In this document: in pieces, positions 54,672-64,000 of the stretch
How the letters are laid out: the number at the start of each line of letters is the position of its first letter
Position numbering within the stretch: position 1 is the stretch's first letter
DNA from: DASWJS01 sp036397035
Lineage (GTDB): Bacteria; Actinomycetota; AC-67
Direction: 5' to 3'
NCBI GenBank assembly: GCA_036397035.1
Contig: DASWJS010000017.1
Span: 124,001-188,000, forward strand
Length of the DNA stretch: 64,000 bases
Program-made: the position numbers and the translations under genes
Notes under the pieces: model-generated
The model's input: only the letters and a program-made list of their open reading frames with translations
The model's database searches: none
Told to the model about the DNA's origin: nothing

Positions 54672-54720
54672 GCAACAGTAGCAACATGTACCCCAGGAAC
54701 AACAACATGAGCAACAGTAG
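54672..54720 (-). promoter_or_regulatory. Iterated repeat operator of the pilM operon
   Basis: In plus-strand orientation GCAACA occurs at 54672, 54681 and 54711 and ACAACA at 54702. This gives two head-to-tail pairs with 9-base spacing, the second copy of each pair 30 and 21 bases apart. GCAACAGTAG is repeated exactly at 54672-54681 and 54711-54720, and CAACATG at 54682-54688 and 54703-54709. The right-hand repeat covers the -10 of the promoter. Confidence 0.6.
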
Positions 54721-54743
54721 TCTTTTCTACTCCTTCACGTCAA
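54714..54743 (-). promoter_or_regulatory. Promoter of the HTH-pilM operon
   Basis: Minus strand TTGACG (54738-54743), 18 bases, TACTGT (54714-54719). Transcription would start near 54707, within the repeat array, about 70 bases before the ATG. Confidence 0.55.
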
Positions 54744-54821
54744 TGAGAACTTCGGCACCAAGGAGCACGTTCTGAAACTCTGATCCCACGAGTCACGCGC
54801 CAGGAGGAGGGAAAGCCCTGC

Positions 54822-55604
54822 TCAGAGGGCCTGCGAGCCCAACCAGAGATCCACGATGCCCTGGCCCCAAAGGACCGAGACGACCGTCCCGAGAGCCAGG
54901 TACGGCCCGAACGGAATCTGGCTCTTCAGACCCGCGCGCCGCCCGAGCAGCAGCAGGACGCCGCCGATCGCGCCCGCGGCGAAGGCGACGAAGAAGCCGG
55001 CGAACACCCGGGCCCACCCGAGGTAGCCCATGGCCAGCCCGAGCACCGCGGCCAGCTTCACGTCGCCCATGCCCATGCCGCGGGGCGAGATGAGCACCAG
55101 GATCGTGAAGGCTCCGAAGCTCACGGCCGACGCAAGCAGCGCTCGCACCCACGCCCCGACACCCGGGCCGAGCAGCGCCGCCACCCCAACCAGGACGACG
55201 CCGGCAGCGAGCGAAGGCACCACGATCCGATTCGGCAGGATCTTCAGGTCGAGGTCGATCGCGCTCAGCACGATCAGCACCCACAGCAGCGGCAGGTACG
55301 CGATCAGGTCCGTCGCCGGCTCGATCAGGATCGCGGCGAGCGCGAAGGCGGCGGCCGTCAGCGCCTCGACGACCGGATAGCGGATCGAGATGCCGGCCCC
55401 GCACGACCGGCACCGTCCGCGCAGCAGGATCCACGAGACGACCGGGATGTTGTCGCGCGGGGCGATCGGCGCGCCGCACGAGCCGCACCGCGACCCGGGC
55501 CGCACGACCGACTCCTTGCGCGGCACTCGATGAATGACGACGTTGGCGAAGGACCCGAACAGCAGGCCGCCGAGACCGGCGGCCACCCCGATGATCGCGC
55601 TCAC
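54822..55604 (-). CDS. pilD: Prepilin peptidase / N-methyltransferase
   Basis: 260 residues, A24 aspartyl protease with about eight membrane helices. The N-terminal methyltransferase part keeps both zinc CxxC pairs (RCGSCGAPIAPRDNIPVVSW and RCRSCG). Catalytic aspartates are in SAIDLDLKILPNRI and GMGMGDVKLAAVLG. It cleaves and methylates PilA and the minor pilins encoded just upstream. Confidence 0.95.
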   Translation of the reverse strand: MSAIIGVAAGLGGLLFGSFANVVIHRVPRKESVVRPGSRCGSCGAPIAPRDNIPVVSWILLRGRCRSCGAGISIRYPVVEALTAAAFALAAILIEPATDLIAYLPLLWVLIVLSAIDLDLKILPNRIVVPSLAAGVVLVGVAALLGPGVGAWVRALLASAVSFGAFTILVLISPRGMGMGDVKLAAVLGLAMGYLGWARVFAGFFVAFAAGAIGGVLLLLGRRAGLKSQIPFGPYLALGTVVSVLWGQGIVDLWLGSQAL

Positions 55605-55645
55605 ACGCGAAGGCTAGCGCGTGGGCAGGGCTCGTCTCCGCAAGC

Positions 55646-57052
55646 TCAGAGCTCGACCCACTCGGTGATCTCCATCGTCACCTCGCCGAAGCCGGCGATG
55701 CGCATGATGCGCTCGTCGAAGGTCAGCGTCTGGTTGTTCTTGATCTGGATGCTGTCGGCGTAGACCGAGCCGAACTGAGCCTGGTTGTTCTTGATCGCCA
55801 CGGAACCGTAGGGCGAGTACACCACGACCGCGGTCGTGCCGCTGACGTCGAAGCTGTTCTTCAAGTGGATCGTGCACTCGCTCTTGTCGTTGTTGACGTC
55901 GCACGCGCTCGCCGAGGGCGGGTCGTAGCTGTCGATGAGCGCGAAGATCGCGTCGGTCGTGTCGTCGGTGACGCCGTTGGCGAAGATGGGAGCGTTGGAG
56001 ATGATGGTCGTGTCGCCCGTGATCGTCATGCCGGTCAGGTCCACCTGCGTCGCCTGGCTCACCGGCGAGGCTTGGTTGATGTAGAACGTGCCGCTGATGC
56101 GGTAGGCCTGGCTCAGCACGTACGTGTGGAAGTTGTTGACCGCGGTGGCCGAGGGCGTCGACGGGGTCCCGAAGTATGTCACGCTGTCGTAGTTGTTCTC
56201 GTTGAAGGTGAACGCCGGCAGCTCTTCCGCGGCCAGCGCCGAGGTGCACACCGAGTTTGCGATCGTCCCGCTCACGGTGCCCGCGCCCTGGACGTTGCCC
56301 CAGGTCTTGACGTTCCCGCCGACGACGGCGCCGGAGTCCAGGCGAACCTTGTAGTCGGCGTTGTCGGCGCCGACGCACGCCACCGGAACCACGCTCGCGG
56401 TGACGTTTCCGCCGACGGTCGCGTTGGCGCCCAGGTGGACGGCTTCGCTGAGGGAGGAGTTGAACCCGCCCGAGATCGCGTCCTCGTCGACCGAGGCGCC
56501 GCCGCCCAGGTCGACGTACCCCGACGCCGCGATCACCGAGCCGTGCACCTGGGTGCCGAGGGCCAGGATCACGTTGTGGTTGCCCCACACGTCGCCCTCG
56601 ATGATGTCGTTGTTCTTGGTCTCGACGGTGGTGTAGCTGAACAACGCTTTGTCGAAGGAGAGCGGCGGCTCGAGCACGACGCGAATCGAGCGTTCGGCGC
56701 CGAGCTGGCGGCCGGCGCGAACGCCCCCGACCGAGGTGATCTCGTAGCGGTTCCGCGGCTGCCGCACGACCGTCACCTCGTAGGCGCCCAGCTCGGTCGT
56801 CCCGGTGAACGTGCCCGACGGATACACGCCGTCCGCTTCCTCGATCAGGGCGAGCGCCTCCTCGATGCCCGACTCGGCGACGTGCAGCGCCTGGGTGAAG
56901 TGGCGGCCGCGCGCGGTCGCCTGGTCGGTGTGCAGCCCTACCGCGAGCATCGTTACCGCAAGGATCGCAATGACGCCCGAGAGCAGCACGGCGATGACCA
57001 TCGTCACTCCCGACTCGTCGCCGGCAAGGCGGCGGTGAAGGGCGCGCGTCAT
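55646..57052 (-). CDS. PilX-like exported pilus protein with beta-helical body
   Basis: 468 residues. The N-terminus DESGVTMVIAVLLSGVIAILAVTMLAVGL resembles PilX-type leaders, with no classical GFTLIE. The body has repeated G-x-V motifs (HGSVIAASGYVDLGGGASV; GGNVTASV; GGNVKTWGNVQGAGTVSG) typical of a right-handed beta-helix such as bactofilin-like or DUF7305 regions, ending FGSVYADSIQIKNNQTLTF. Probably a tip or adhesive minor pilin. TGATG-type overlap with the next prepilin gene. Confidence 0.82.
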   Translation of the reverse strand: MTRALHRRLAGDESGVTMVIAVLLSGVIAILAVTMLAVGLHTDQATARGRHFTQALHVAESGIEEALALIEEADGVYPSGTFTGTTELGAYEVTVVRQPRNRYEITSVGGVRAGRQLGAERSIRVVLEPPLSFDKALFSYTTVETKNNDIIEGDVWGNHNVILALGTQVHGSVIAASGYVDLGGGASVDEDAISGGFNSSLSEAVHLGANATVGGNVTASVVPVACVGADNADYKVRLDSGAVVGGNVKTWGNVQGAGTVSGTIANSVCTSALAAEELPAFTFNENNYDSVTYFGTPSTPSATAVNNFHTYVLSQAYRISGTFYINQASPVSQATQVDLTGMTITGDTTIISNAPIFANGVTDDTTDAIFALIDSYDPPSASACDVNNDKSECTIHLKNSFDVSGTTAVVVYSPYGSVAIKNNQAQFGSVYADSIQIKNNQTLTFDERIMRIAGFGEVTMEITEWVEL

Positions 57053-57549
57053 CAGCGGTTCCTCCGTTCGACCTCGGAAGCCAGAGAGACCTCGGCGATG
57101 TCGGCCAGGAACTTCTCCGGCTTCGCCGTCAGCGTCACGGTGATCGTGGAGGGGTTGGCGGCGTCCGGCGAGTAGGTCCAGAGCGCGTTCACCGTGAGGC
57201 GTTCCAGGACGATCAAGGTGACGCCGTCCTCGGTCCGCTTCAGGATGCCGGGAGTCGTGGCGTCGTAGACGACGTTTGCCGGCGTGCCGCCGATGAAGGT
57301 CTCCATGTCCAGGTAGCTGGCCGTGGAGGCCGCGTTGATCGCCGTCGATTGGCGGATCTCCTTGATCATCCGGTCCATCGTCAGCCGCACCTGGTCGGCC
57401 GTCTCGCTGCGCGAAGCCTGTCGCACGGCCGAGCGCTGCAGTCCGGAGAAGATGCCGAGCATCGCGGCGAGGACGACCATCATCAGCGCGCCGGTGATCA
57501 CCAGCTCGACCAGGGTGAAGCCGTCCTCACGAGCACTGGTTCTTGGCAA
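57052..57549 (-). CDS. Minor prepilin, PulJ/PilW-like
   Basis: 165 residues. Type IV prepilin leader with cleavage at REDG-FTLVELVITGALMMVVLAAMLGIF; Glu5 of the mature protein is present. The body includes MDRMIKEIRQSTAI, typical of PulJ/PilW. The start is a TTG at 57549 overlapping the upstream gene by 23 bases. Confidence 0.88.
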   Translation of the reverse strand: MPRTSAREDGFTLVELVITGALMMVVLAAMLGIFSGLQRSAVRQASRSETADQVRLTMDRMIKEIRQSTAINAASTASYLDMETFIGGTPANVVYDATTPGILKRTEDGVTLIVLERLTVNALWTYSPDAANPSTITVTLTAKPEKFLADIAEVSLASEVERRNR

Positions 57550-58774
57550 AGGCCTGCTCCTGGGTAGGGTCGCTTTCGTTTCCGGCCTTGTCGTAGGCCA
57601 CGACGCGGAAGCGGACCGAGTCCAGCGTCTTGATGTGCGTGTCCGAAGCGGTGAACGACGCCGTCACCTTCACGATCGTCCACGGCTCGGAGTCGATGCT
57701 GCGGTAGAGCCGATACCCCACCAGGTTCGTGTCGCTGGCCGCGCCCCAGGTGAGCGAGACGGTGCGGTTGCTCCCCGAGCACGACACCGACGCGACGTTC
57801 AGCCCGAGCGGCATGACCGGCCTGGTCTGGTCGAGCGTGATGGTCTTCGGCCCGACCGTGCGCGTGTTGCCGAGCCCGTCGACGAACTTCGCCCAGACGC
57901 TCTTCTGCCCGTCGCCGGAGGCGATGGTCCACGTCGTCGTCGGGTTGTTCGGGTCGTAAGTCACGGAGTCGCCGTAGCTGACGTTGTTGTTCGACAGCTT
58001 CACCGTGATCGGCAGGCACGCGTCCGAGGGCGCGAGCGACAGCGTCACGGTCGTGCTCGCCGTGAAGCCCTCGTCGGCGCCCGTGCCCGACAGGATCGTG
58101 AAGGTCCCGGTCGGTCCGGTCGTGTCGCCCGAGCAGGTCCCGCTGGGTACGGGCGCGGGGCTCGGGCTCGGCAGCGGCACGGTCCCGGCCTGCGAAGTCA
58201 TCGCGGTACCGCCGATGGACACGGTTCCCGTCGTGAGCAGCGTCGAGGCGCGAACCGTCTGCGGGCGTCCGAGGTTTGCGGGGGCGAGGTACTTCACCAC
58301 GACCGTCACTCGCTTGTAGTCCTCGGTCCCCGTCACGTCCGGGTCGTCGACCCACGTGACGTAGTGGTAGGCACGCAGCAGCGTCGAGCCCACCGTGACG
58401 TCCTCGACGTGTTCGATGTGCCCGTCGCTCGTGTCGGTCACCAGGGTTTCGTACGTGGCGTTCTCGTCGTGGTCGTAGCCGTCGCCGCTCACCCAGTAGT
58501 CGGGGTTGTCGGGGTCGGCCGAGTGAGCCGGCGTCGAGGACAGGGCCACGTTGTCGTAGGGGATGTTGCGGATGTGCTCGACCTGGCGCGACGCGACCTC
58601 GGTCGCGGCCTGGCGCTGCTTGCCCTGGGCCAGCAGGCGCGAGCCGGTCGAGGACGCGGTGGCCAGGGCGATGAAGCCGAATGCGAGCAGGGTCAGCGAC
58701 CCCATCAGCTCGACGAGGGTGAAGCCCTCCTCATCCCGGCCGAGCCTCCGGCGCAGCGCTCGAATCGTGTTCAC
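57527..58774 (-). CDS. Minor prepilin, PilV-like, with fibronectin-III-like C-terminal domains
   Basis: 415 residues. Prepilin leader RDEEG-FTLVELMGSLTLLAFGFIALATA. A PilV-like part (QAATEVASRQVEHIRNIPYDNV) is followed by a Pro linker and two Ig/Fn3-like modules, the last with VSLTWGAASDTNLVGYRLYRSIDSEPWTIVKV. The extension could present an adhesive domain at the pilus tip. GTG at 58774 with AAGGGG upstream. Confidence 0.88.
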   Translation of the reverse strand: MNTIRALRRRLGRDEEGFTLVELMGSLTLLAFGFIALATASSTGSRLLAQGKQRQAATEVASRQVEHIRNIPYDNVALSSTPAHSADPDNPDYWVSGDGYDHDENATYETLVTDTSDGHIEHVEDVTVGSTLLRAYHYVTWVDDPDVTGTEDYKRVTVVVKYLAPANLGRPQTVRASTLLTTGTVSIGGTAMTSQAGTVPLPSPSPAPVPSGTCSGDTTGPTGTFTILSGTGADEGFTASTTVTLSLAPSDACLPITVKLSNNNVSYGDSVTYDPNNPTTTWTIASGDGQKSVWAKFVDGLGNTRTVGPKTITLDQTRPVMPLGLNVASVSCSGSNRTVSLTWGAASDTNLVGYRLYRSIDSEPWTIVKVTASFTASDTHIKTLDSVRFRVVAYDKAGNESDPTQEQAFAKNQCS

Positions 58775-58881
58775 GCAAGGTTCCCCTTTGCCCGGCGCGC
58801 GCGACGGCGAAGGCGCGCAGCCCCCTTCTCTTGGTTCTATCGACATTCCCGCGATGGCCCTTGACCCGGCCGGATGTCGCC

Positions 58882-58918
58882 GAAACGCCGAAGGCGGCGG
58901 GTCGCCCCGCCGCCTTCG
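58882..58918 (-). terminator. Hairpin after pilA
   Basis: Perfect 13-base stem CGAAGGCGGCGGG / CCCGCCGCCTTCG (58889-58901 and 58906-58918) with a 4-base loop, then GCGTTTCG on the minus strand. Very stable stem, weak U-tract: likely partial termination or 3'-end protection, giving more pilA than minor pilin mRNA. Confidence 0.65.
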
Positions 58919-58934
58919 AGAATCGGCTCCTGCG

Positions 58935-59405
58935 TTACCAGGAAGCTGCCGCGCACTCGGCCGGTGTGTCCACCGCAGCCGCGTTCGCGCCGCTGCCGTA
59001 GCTGGTTCCAGTCGAAGCGTCCTTGTGGATGCAGAAGAACGTTCCGCTGGCACTCTCTCGGACGAGCACCACGTAGGCGCCGGCGACCGCGTCGTCGTAG
59101 ACACCGACGTTGCCCGTCGTCACGGGACCGCCGTCCTCGAACGTGATCTCCGGTTCGATCGCGCTGAGCTGCGCCGCCGTTACCGTGTAGCTCTCGGTGT
59201 CGACGTAGTGCGTCTCGACGGACACGACCCCGTTGCGGAGGTCTGACTGAGCCGCGCGGTCCTGCGCCCGGGTACGAGCACCCAGGAACGTCGGAATCGC
59301 GATGGCGATCAGGATGGAGATGATCAGAACGACCACCATCAGCTCGATGAGGGTGAAGCCCTCGTCACGCTTGCCCTGCAGCCTCCGTTGGATGGCCTGG
59401 AACAA
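58935..59405 (-). CDS. pilA: Major type IV pilin
   Basis: 156 residues. Prepilin leader LFQAIQRRLQGKRDEG then FTLIELMVVVLIISILIAIAIPTFLGARTRAQDRAAQSDLRN, the canonical N-terminal helix with Glu5. The C-terminal domain has two cysteines (FFCIHKD and PAECAAASW) that likely form the D-loop disulfide. The start is TTG at 59405 with a near-perfect AAGGAGGTG 5 bases upstream. It has its own hairpin terminator. Confidence 0.94.
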   Translation of the reverse strand: MFQAIQRRLQGKRDEGFTLIELMVVVLIISILIAIAIPTFLGARTRAQDRAAQSDLRNGVVSVETHYVDTESYTVTAAQLSAIEPEITFEDGGPVTTGNVGVYDDAVAGAYVVLVRESASGTFFCIHKDASTGTSYGSGANAAAVDTPAECAAASW

Positions 59406-59598
59406 TGTGCACCTCCTTTGGCGTCGTCCAGGATTACCTTCCACTCGCAGTGGTTATCGGACCACGGTCCGTGCCCCTTGAGGCCGCCGATCGGGATTCT
59501 TTGGTCACTTCTCGGCAGTCGGCGCGCGAATGCACAGCTCGTGCCAAAGCCCGCTAGTCCTCGATGACTACGAGGTTGCCAATGTGCGGGCGTTCGCT

Positions 59599-60816
59599 CT
59601 ACTTGATGAGGTTGATGATGTTGAACATCGGCATGTAGAGCGCCACGACCATTCCGCCGACCGTCGCGCCCATCACGGCGACCAGGATCGGTTCGATCAG
59701 CGACGTCAGCGACTCGACGGCCGCGTCGACTTCCTGGTCGTAGAACTCGGCGATCTTTTCGAGCATCTCGTCGAGCGCCCCGGTCTCCTCGCCGACCTGC
59801 ATCATCTGCACGACCATCGGCGGGAAGACCTTGTGGTTCTCCAGCGGCTTCGCCAGGGCGGTCCCCTGCTGCACCGAAGCGCCCACGTCGCGGATCGCCG
59901 TGGCGAGCACGTGGTTGTTCACCGTCTCGCGCACGATCTCCAAGGCGGCCAGGATCGGCACGCCCGATCGCATGAGCGTCGAGAGCGTGCGCGAGAACCG
60001 GCTGAGCGCCGTCTTGTGCACGAGCGAGCCGAAGATCGGGATGCGCAGCTTGACCACGTCCCACATCTCGCTTCCGCGTTCGGACGCCTTCCACTTGCCG
60101 AACCCGAAGATGGCTCCGCCGAGCGCCGGCATCCACAGGAACCAGAACTTCGTCATGGCGCCCGACAGCGCGATCAGCGCGCGCGTCGGCAACGGCAGCG
60201 TGCCGCCAAGGTCCGCGTACAGCTCCTCGAACATCGGCACGACGAACAGCAGCATCGCCGACACGATCAGCACGACGAGGCCGAAGACGGCGATGGGATA
60301 GGTCATCGCGCTCTTGATCTTCTGGCGGAGCGCGACTTCCTTTTCCAGCGTTTCCGCCAGGCGCAGCAGCGACCGATCCAGCGAGCCGCTCGTCTCGCCG
60401 GCACGCACCATCGAGATGTACAGGCGGTTGAAGACCTTGGGATGCTTCTGCAGCGCCGCCGAAAGGCTCTGGCCCTTCTCGACGTCGGCGCGCGCCGCGC
60501 CCAGCGCGTCCTTGAGCGGCTTGCTGTCGGTCTGCTCGGACAGGATCGTCAGCGCGCGCAGCAGCGACAACCCCGAGTTGATCATGGTCGCGAACTGGCG
60601 CGACATGACCGCGACGTCCTTGCCCTTGGCCTTGTTCGCCCACGGAAGGCGGATCTCGGTCTGTCCCAGGCCGGCGGTCTGCTCGGAGATGTCCAGCGGC
60701 ATCAAGCCCATCTCGCGCAGGCGCCCGACGACCGCGTTCTGCGAGTCGCCCTCGATCGTGCCCTCGACCAGCTTGCCCTGCTGGTCGCGAACGCGGTACG
60801 CGAACGTGGTGGCCAT
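59599..60816 (-). CDS. pilC: Type IV pilus inner-membrane platform protein PilC
   Basis: 405 residues: two T2SSF domains (FATMINSGLSLLRALTILSEQT and FSRTLSTLMRSGVPILAALEIVRETVNNHVL) with three membrane helices, including MTYPIAVFGLVVLIVSAMLLFVVP and the last VAVMGATVGGMVVALYMPMF. It couples the PilB/PilT motors to pilin assembly. 193 bases lie between its stop and pilA; a small hairpin is present there but no recognisable riboswitch. Confidence 0.95.
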   Translation of the reverse strand: MATTFAYRVRDQQGKLVEGTIEGDSQNAVVGRLREMGLMPLDISEQTAGLGQTEIRLPWANKAKGKDVAVMSRQFATMINSGLSLLRALTILSEQTDSKPLKDALGAARADVEKGQSLSAALQKHPKVFNRLYISMVRAGETSGSLDRSLLRLAETLEKEVALRQKIKSAMTYPIAVFGLVVLIVSAMLLFVVPMFEELYADLGGTLPLPTRALIALSGAMTKFWFLWMPALGGAIFGFGKWKASERGSEMWDVVKLRIPIFGSLVHKTALSRFSRTLSTLMRSGVPILAALEIVRETVNNHVLATAIRDVGASVQQGTALAKPLENHKVFPPMVVQMMQVGEETGALDEMLEKIAEFYDQEVDAAVESLTSLIEPILVAVMGATVGGMVVALYMPMFNIINLIK

Positions 60817-60827
60817 CGACCCTCTCC

Positions 60828-62399
60828 CTACATCCGTCCCGCGAGCCTGTTGAACTCGTCGGCGCTGTGGCAGCGCTCGAGCGCCGCCTGGTGGGTGATC
60901 GTGCCCGCGCGCACCAGGTCCGCGAGCGACTGATCCATCGTCTGCATGCCGAACGCGCCGCCGGCCTGCATCGCGGAGAAGATCTGGTGGGTCTTGCCTT
61001 CGCGGATGAGGTTGCGAATGGCGGGCGTCGCGACCAGGACCTCGCACGCGATCACCCGGCCCATCCCGTCGGCGGTCTTGAGCAATTGCTGGGTCACGAT
61101 CCCCTGGATCGTCGCGGCGAGCTGCACCCGCACCTGCTGCTGCTGGTGCGGCGGGAACACGTCGATCACGCGGTCGATCGCCTCCGGCGCCGACTGCGTG
61201 TGCAGCGTCGCGAAGACCAGGTGTCCGGTCTCGGCCGCCGTCAGCGCGGTCGAGATCGTCTCCAGGTCGCGCATCTCGCCGACCAGGATCACGTCGGGGT
61301 CCTGCCGCAGCGCGGACTTCAGCGCGTTGGCGAAGCCCTTCGTGTCGCCGCCGACTTCGCGCTGGTTGACCACCGACCGCTTGTGCGTGTGCACGAACTC
61401 GATGGGGTCTTCCACGGTGAGGATGTGGGCGGGGTGCTCGTTGTTGACGATGTCCACGATGCCGGCGAGCGTGGTCGACTTTCCGGACCCGGTCGGGCCG
61501 GTGACGAGCACGAGCCCGCGCGGGATGTGGGCGAACTCGGCCACCTTCGCCGGCACGCGCAACTCGGAGAGCGGCTTGATCTCCATCGGGATCAGTCGCA
61601 CGGCGGCGCCGAGCGCGTCCTTCTGGAAGAAGACGCTGAGCCGGAAGCGCGCCTTGCCCGGCAGCGCGTAGGACGCGTCCAGCTCGAGGTTCGCCTCCAG
61701 CGTCTCGCGCTGGCGCTGGGTCAGGATGCTGTACACGAGCGAGCGCAGCTCTGCGGGCTGCAGGACCGGCCAGTCGTGCAGTCGCTTCAATTCGCCGTGC
61801 AGGCGGAGCACCGGCTGCGTGCCGACCGACAGGTGCAGGTCCGACGCGCCCTCGTCGATCAGCCGCTCCAGCAGGTCGTGCATGGAAAGCTCTTTGGCCT
61901 CGTCCTCGGGCGGGACCGGCGGGCCGACCACCTCGGCCAGGACGTCGCCCATCGGGTCGGCCGACGCGGCGCCGTCATGGACGGCCGAGAGCACCTGAAG
62001 GATCCGCCACCGCACGCCCAGCGCGGCCTTGCACGGGTAGCCGCTCACCGTCGCGATCTCGCGAAGGGCGGCCATGTTGGTCGGCTCGGCCATCGCGACG
62101 TACAGCTCGCCGGCTTCCAGGCGGTAGGGCAGGGCGTGATGGCGCTCGGCCAGATCGCGCGGGATCAGCGTGACGATCGTTGCCGGCGGGGGCGATCCGG
62201 CAAGGTCCGCGAAGGGGATCCCGAGCTGCCCGGAGACCGCCTCGACCAGCGCGTCCTCGCCGACGGCGCCCATCTCCATCAGGATCTTGCCGAGCGGCGC
62301 GCCGGTTTCCTCCTGGCGCCCCATCGCCTGCTGGAGCTGCTCGCGCGAGATCAGGCGCTGCTCGATCAGCACCTCGCCCAGCGGCTTCTGTCCGGCCAT
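60828..62399 (-). CDS. pilT: Pilus retraction ATPase PilT with N-terminal MshEN-type domain
   Basis: 523 residues, about 150 longer than classical PilT. Residues 1 to about 140 are an MshEN/T2SSE_N-like domain (PLGEVLIEQRLISREQLQQAM, PLGKILMEMGAV), a fold that binds c-di-GMP in other ATPases. The PilT part begins near 172: ASDLHLSVGTQPVLR, Walker A GPTGSGKST (301-309), Asp box VEDPIEFVH, Walker B DVILVGEMRD, His box and the PilT-specific AIRNLIREGKTHQIFSAMQ. 11 bases upstream of pilC. Confidence 0.93.
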   Translation of the reverse strand: MAGQKPLGEVLIEQRLISREQLQQAMGRQEETGAPLGKILMEMGAVGEDALVEAVSGQLGIPFADLAGSPPPATIVTLIPRDLAERHHALPYRLEAGELYVAMAEPTNMAALREIATVSGYPCKAALGVRWRILQVLSAVHDGAASADPMGDVLAEVVGPPVPPEDEAKELSMHDLLERLIDEGASDLHLSVGTQPVLRLHGELKRLHDWPVLQPAELRSLVYSILTQRQRETLEANLELDASYALPGKARFRLSVFFQKDALGAAVRLIPMEIKPLSELRVPAKVAEFAHIPRGLVLVTGPTGSGKSTTLAGIVDIVNNEHPAHILTVEDPIEFVHTHKRSVVNQREVGGDTKGFANALKSALRQDPDVILVGEMRDLETISTALTAAETGHLVFATLHTQSAPEAIDRVIDVFPPHQQQQVRVQLAATIQGIVTQQLLKTADGMGRVIACEVLVATPAIRNLIREGKTHQIFSAMQAGGAFGMQTMDQSLADLVRAGTITHQAALERCHSADEFNRLAGRM

Positions 62400-62478
62400 G
62401 GATCGGTTCCCTCTGCTTCGTCCGGGATGCGCGGAGGCGCGCCCCCCTCTCATGGGTCGGCGCGCGCGGCGCCTGCCT

Positions 62479-64000
<1,522 letters not shown>

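Noticed and set aside
59406..59598. c-di-GMP riboswitch upstream of pilA
   Set aside because: I looked for GEMM-I/II core sequences and found only short palindromes (CGGACCGTGGTCCG, CCACTGCGAGTGG).

Overview
The window is a GC-rich bacterial chromosome segment, almost certainly from an actinomycetote. It is mostly one long minus-strand run of housekeeping genes. The clearest lineage markers are the actinobacterial integration host factor mIHF next to gmk and rpoZ, an ATPase-dead PriA, and the order pyr cluster - mihF - gmk - rpoZ - coaBC - metK - priA - def - fmt - rpe - rib genes. A complete type IV pilus locus and a class 1B dihydroorotate dehydrogenase (PyrD plus PyrK) suggest a deep or uncultured branch rather than a streptomycete or mycobacterium. 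I cannot name the genus. I see no tRNA, rRNA, CRISPR array, insertion sequence or phage.

Layout, left to right; most genes are minus strand, so transcription runs right to left. (1) 1-3.7 kb: pheS start, PAS histidine kinase, degenerate SPOUT methyltransferase, rplT, rpmI and infC with a structured leader, then a cold-shock gene. (2) 3.7-17 kb: hisG, ribH, ribBA, ribE with a histone-H1-like tail, ribD, REC-GGDEF protein, rpe, fmt, def, priA, metK, coaBC, rpoZ, gmk and mihF, mostly overlapping by 1-13 bases. (3) 17-28.5 kb: pyrimidine biosynthesis in two transcription units, pyrR-pyrB-pyrC-orf37-carA-orf117 and carB-pyrK-pyrD-pyrF-pyrE. They are separated by one plus-strand membrane-protein gene. 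Each unit has an extended -10 promoter and a PyrR-binding hairpin. At pyrR the hairpin covers the ribosome binding site; at carB it precedes an intrinsic terminator. (4) 28.5-33.8 kb: a branched-chain amino-acid type ABC transporter with both permeases and one ATPase fused in a single protein.

(5) 33.8-46 kb is an accessory region with visibly more A/T than its flanks. It encodes a lipoprotein, a lysyl-oxidase-like secreted protein, two paralogous 206-residue secreted proteins with duplicated leaders, and an 889-residue exported protein with beta-propeller-like strands and a C-terminal anchor. It also holds a small secreted partner, a response regulator - GAF kinase - response regulator operon, and an ECF sigma factor with a membrane-anchored tail convergent with a small Cys-rich secreted protein. 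(6) 46.3-51.6 kb: aroC-aroK-aroB-aroQ-pepQ-efp-nusB. (7) 51.6-64 kb: type IV pilus genes: a PilP-position gene, pilO, pilN, pilM, a small HTH gene with iterated repeats over its promoter, prepilin peptidase, three minor-pilin-like genes, pilA, pilC, pilT with an N-terminal MshEN-type domain, and pilB running off the window.

The most unusual features are the two-mechanism PyrR control, the repeat operator over the pil promoter, the riboflavin synthase with an H1-like tail, the LivH-LivM-LivG fusion, and the secreted-protein island with duplicated 5' leaders.
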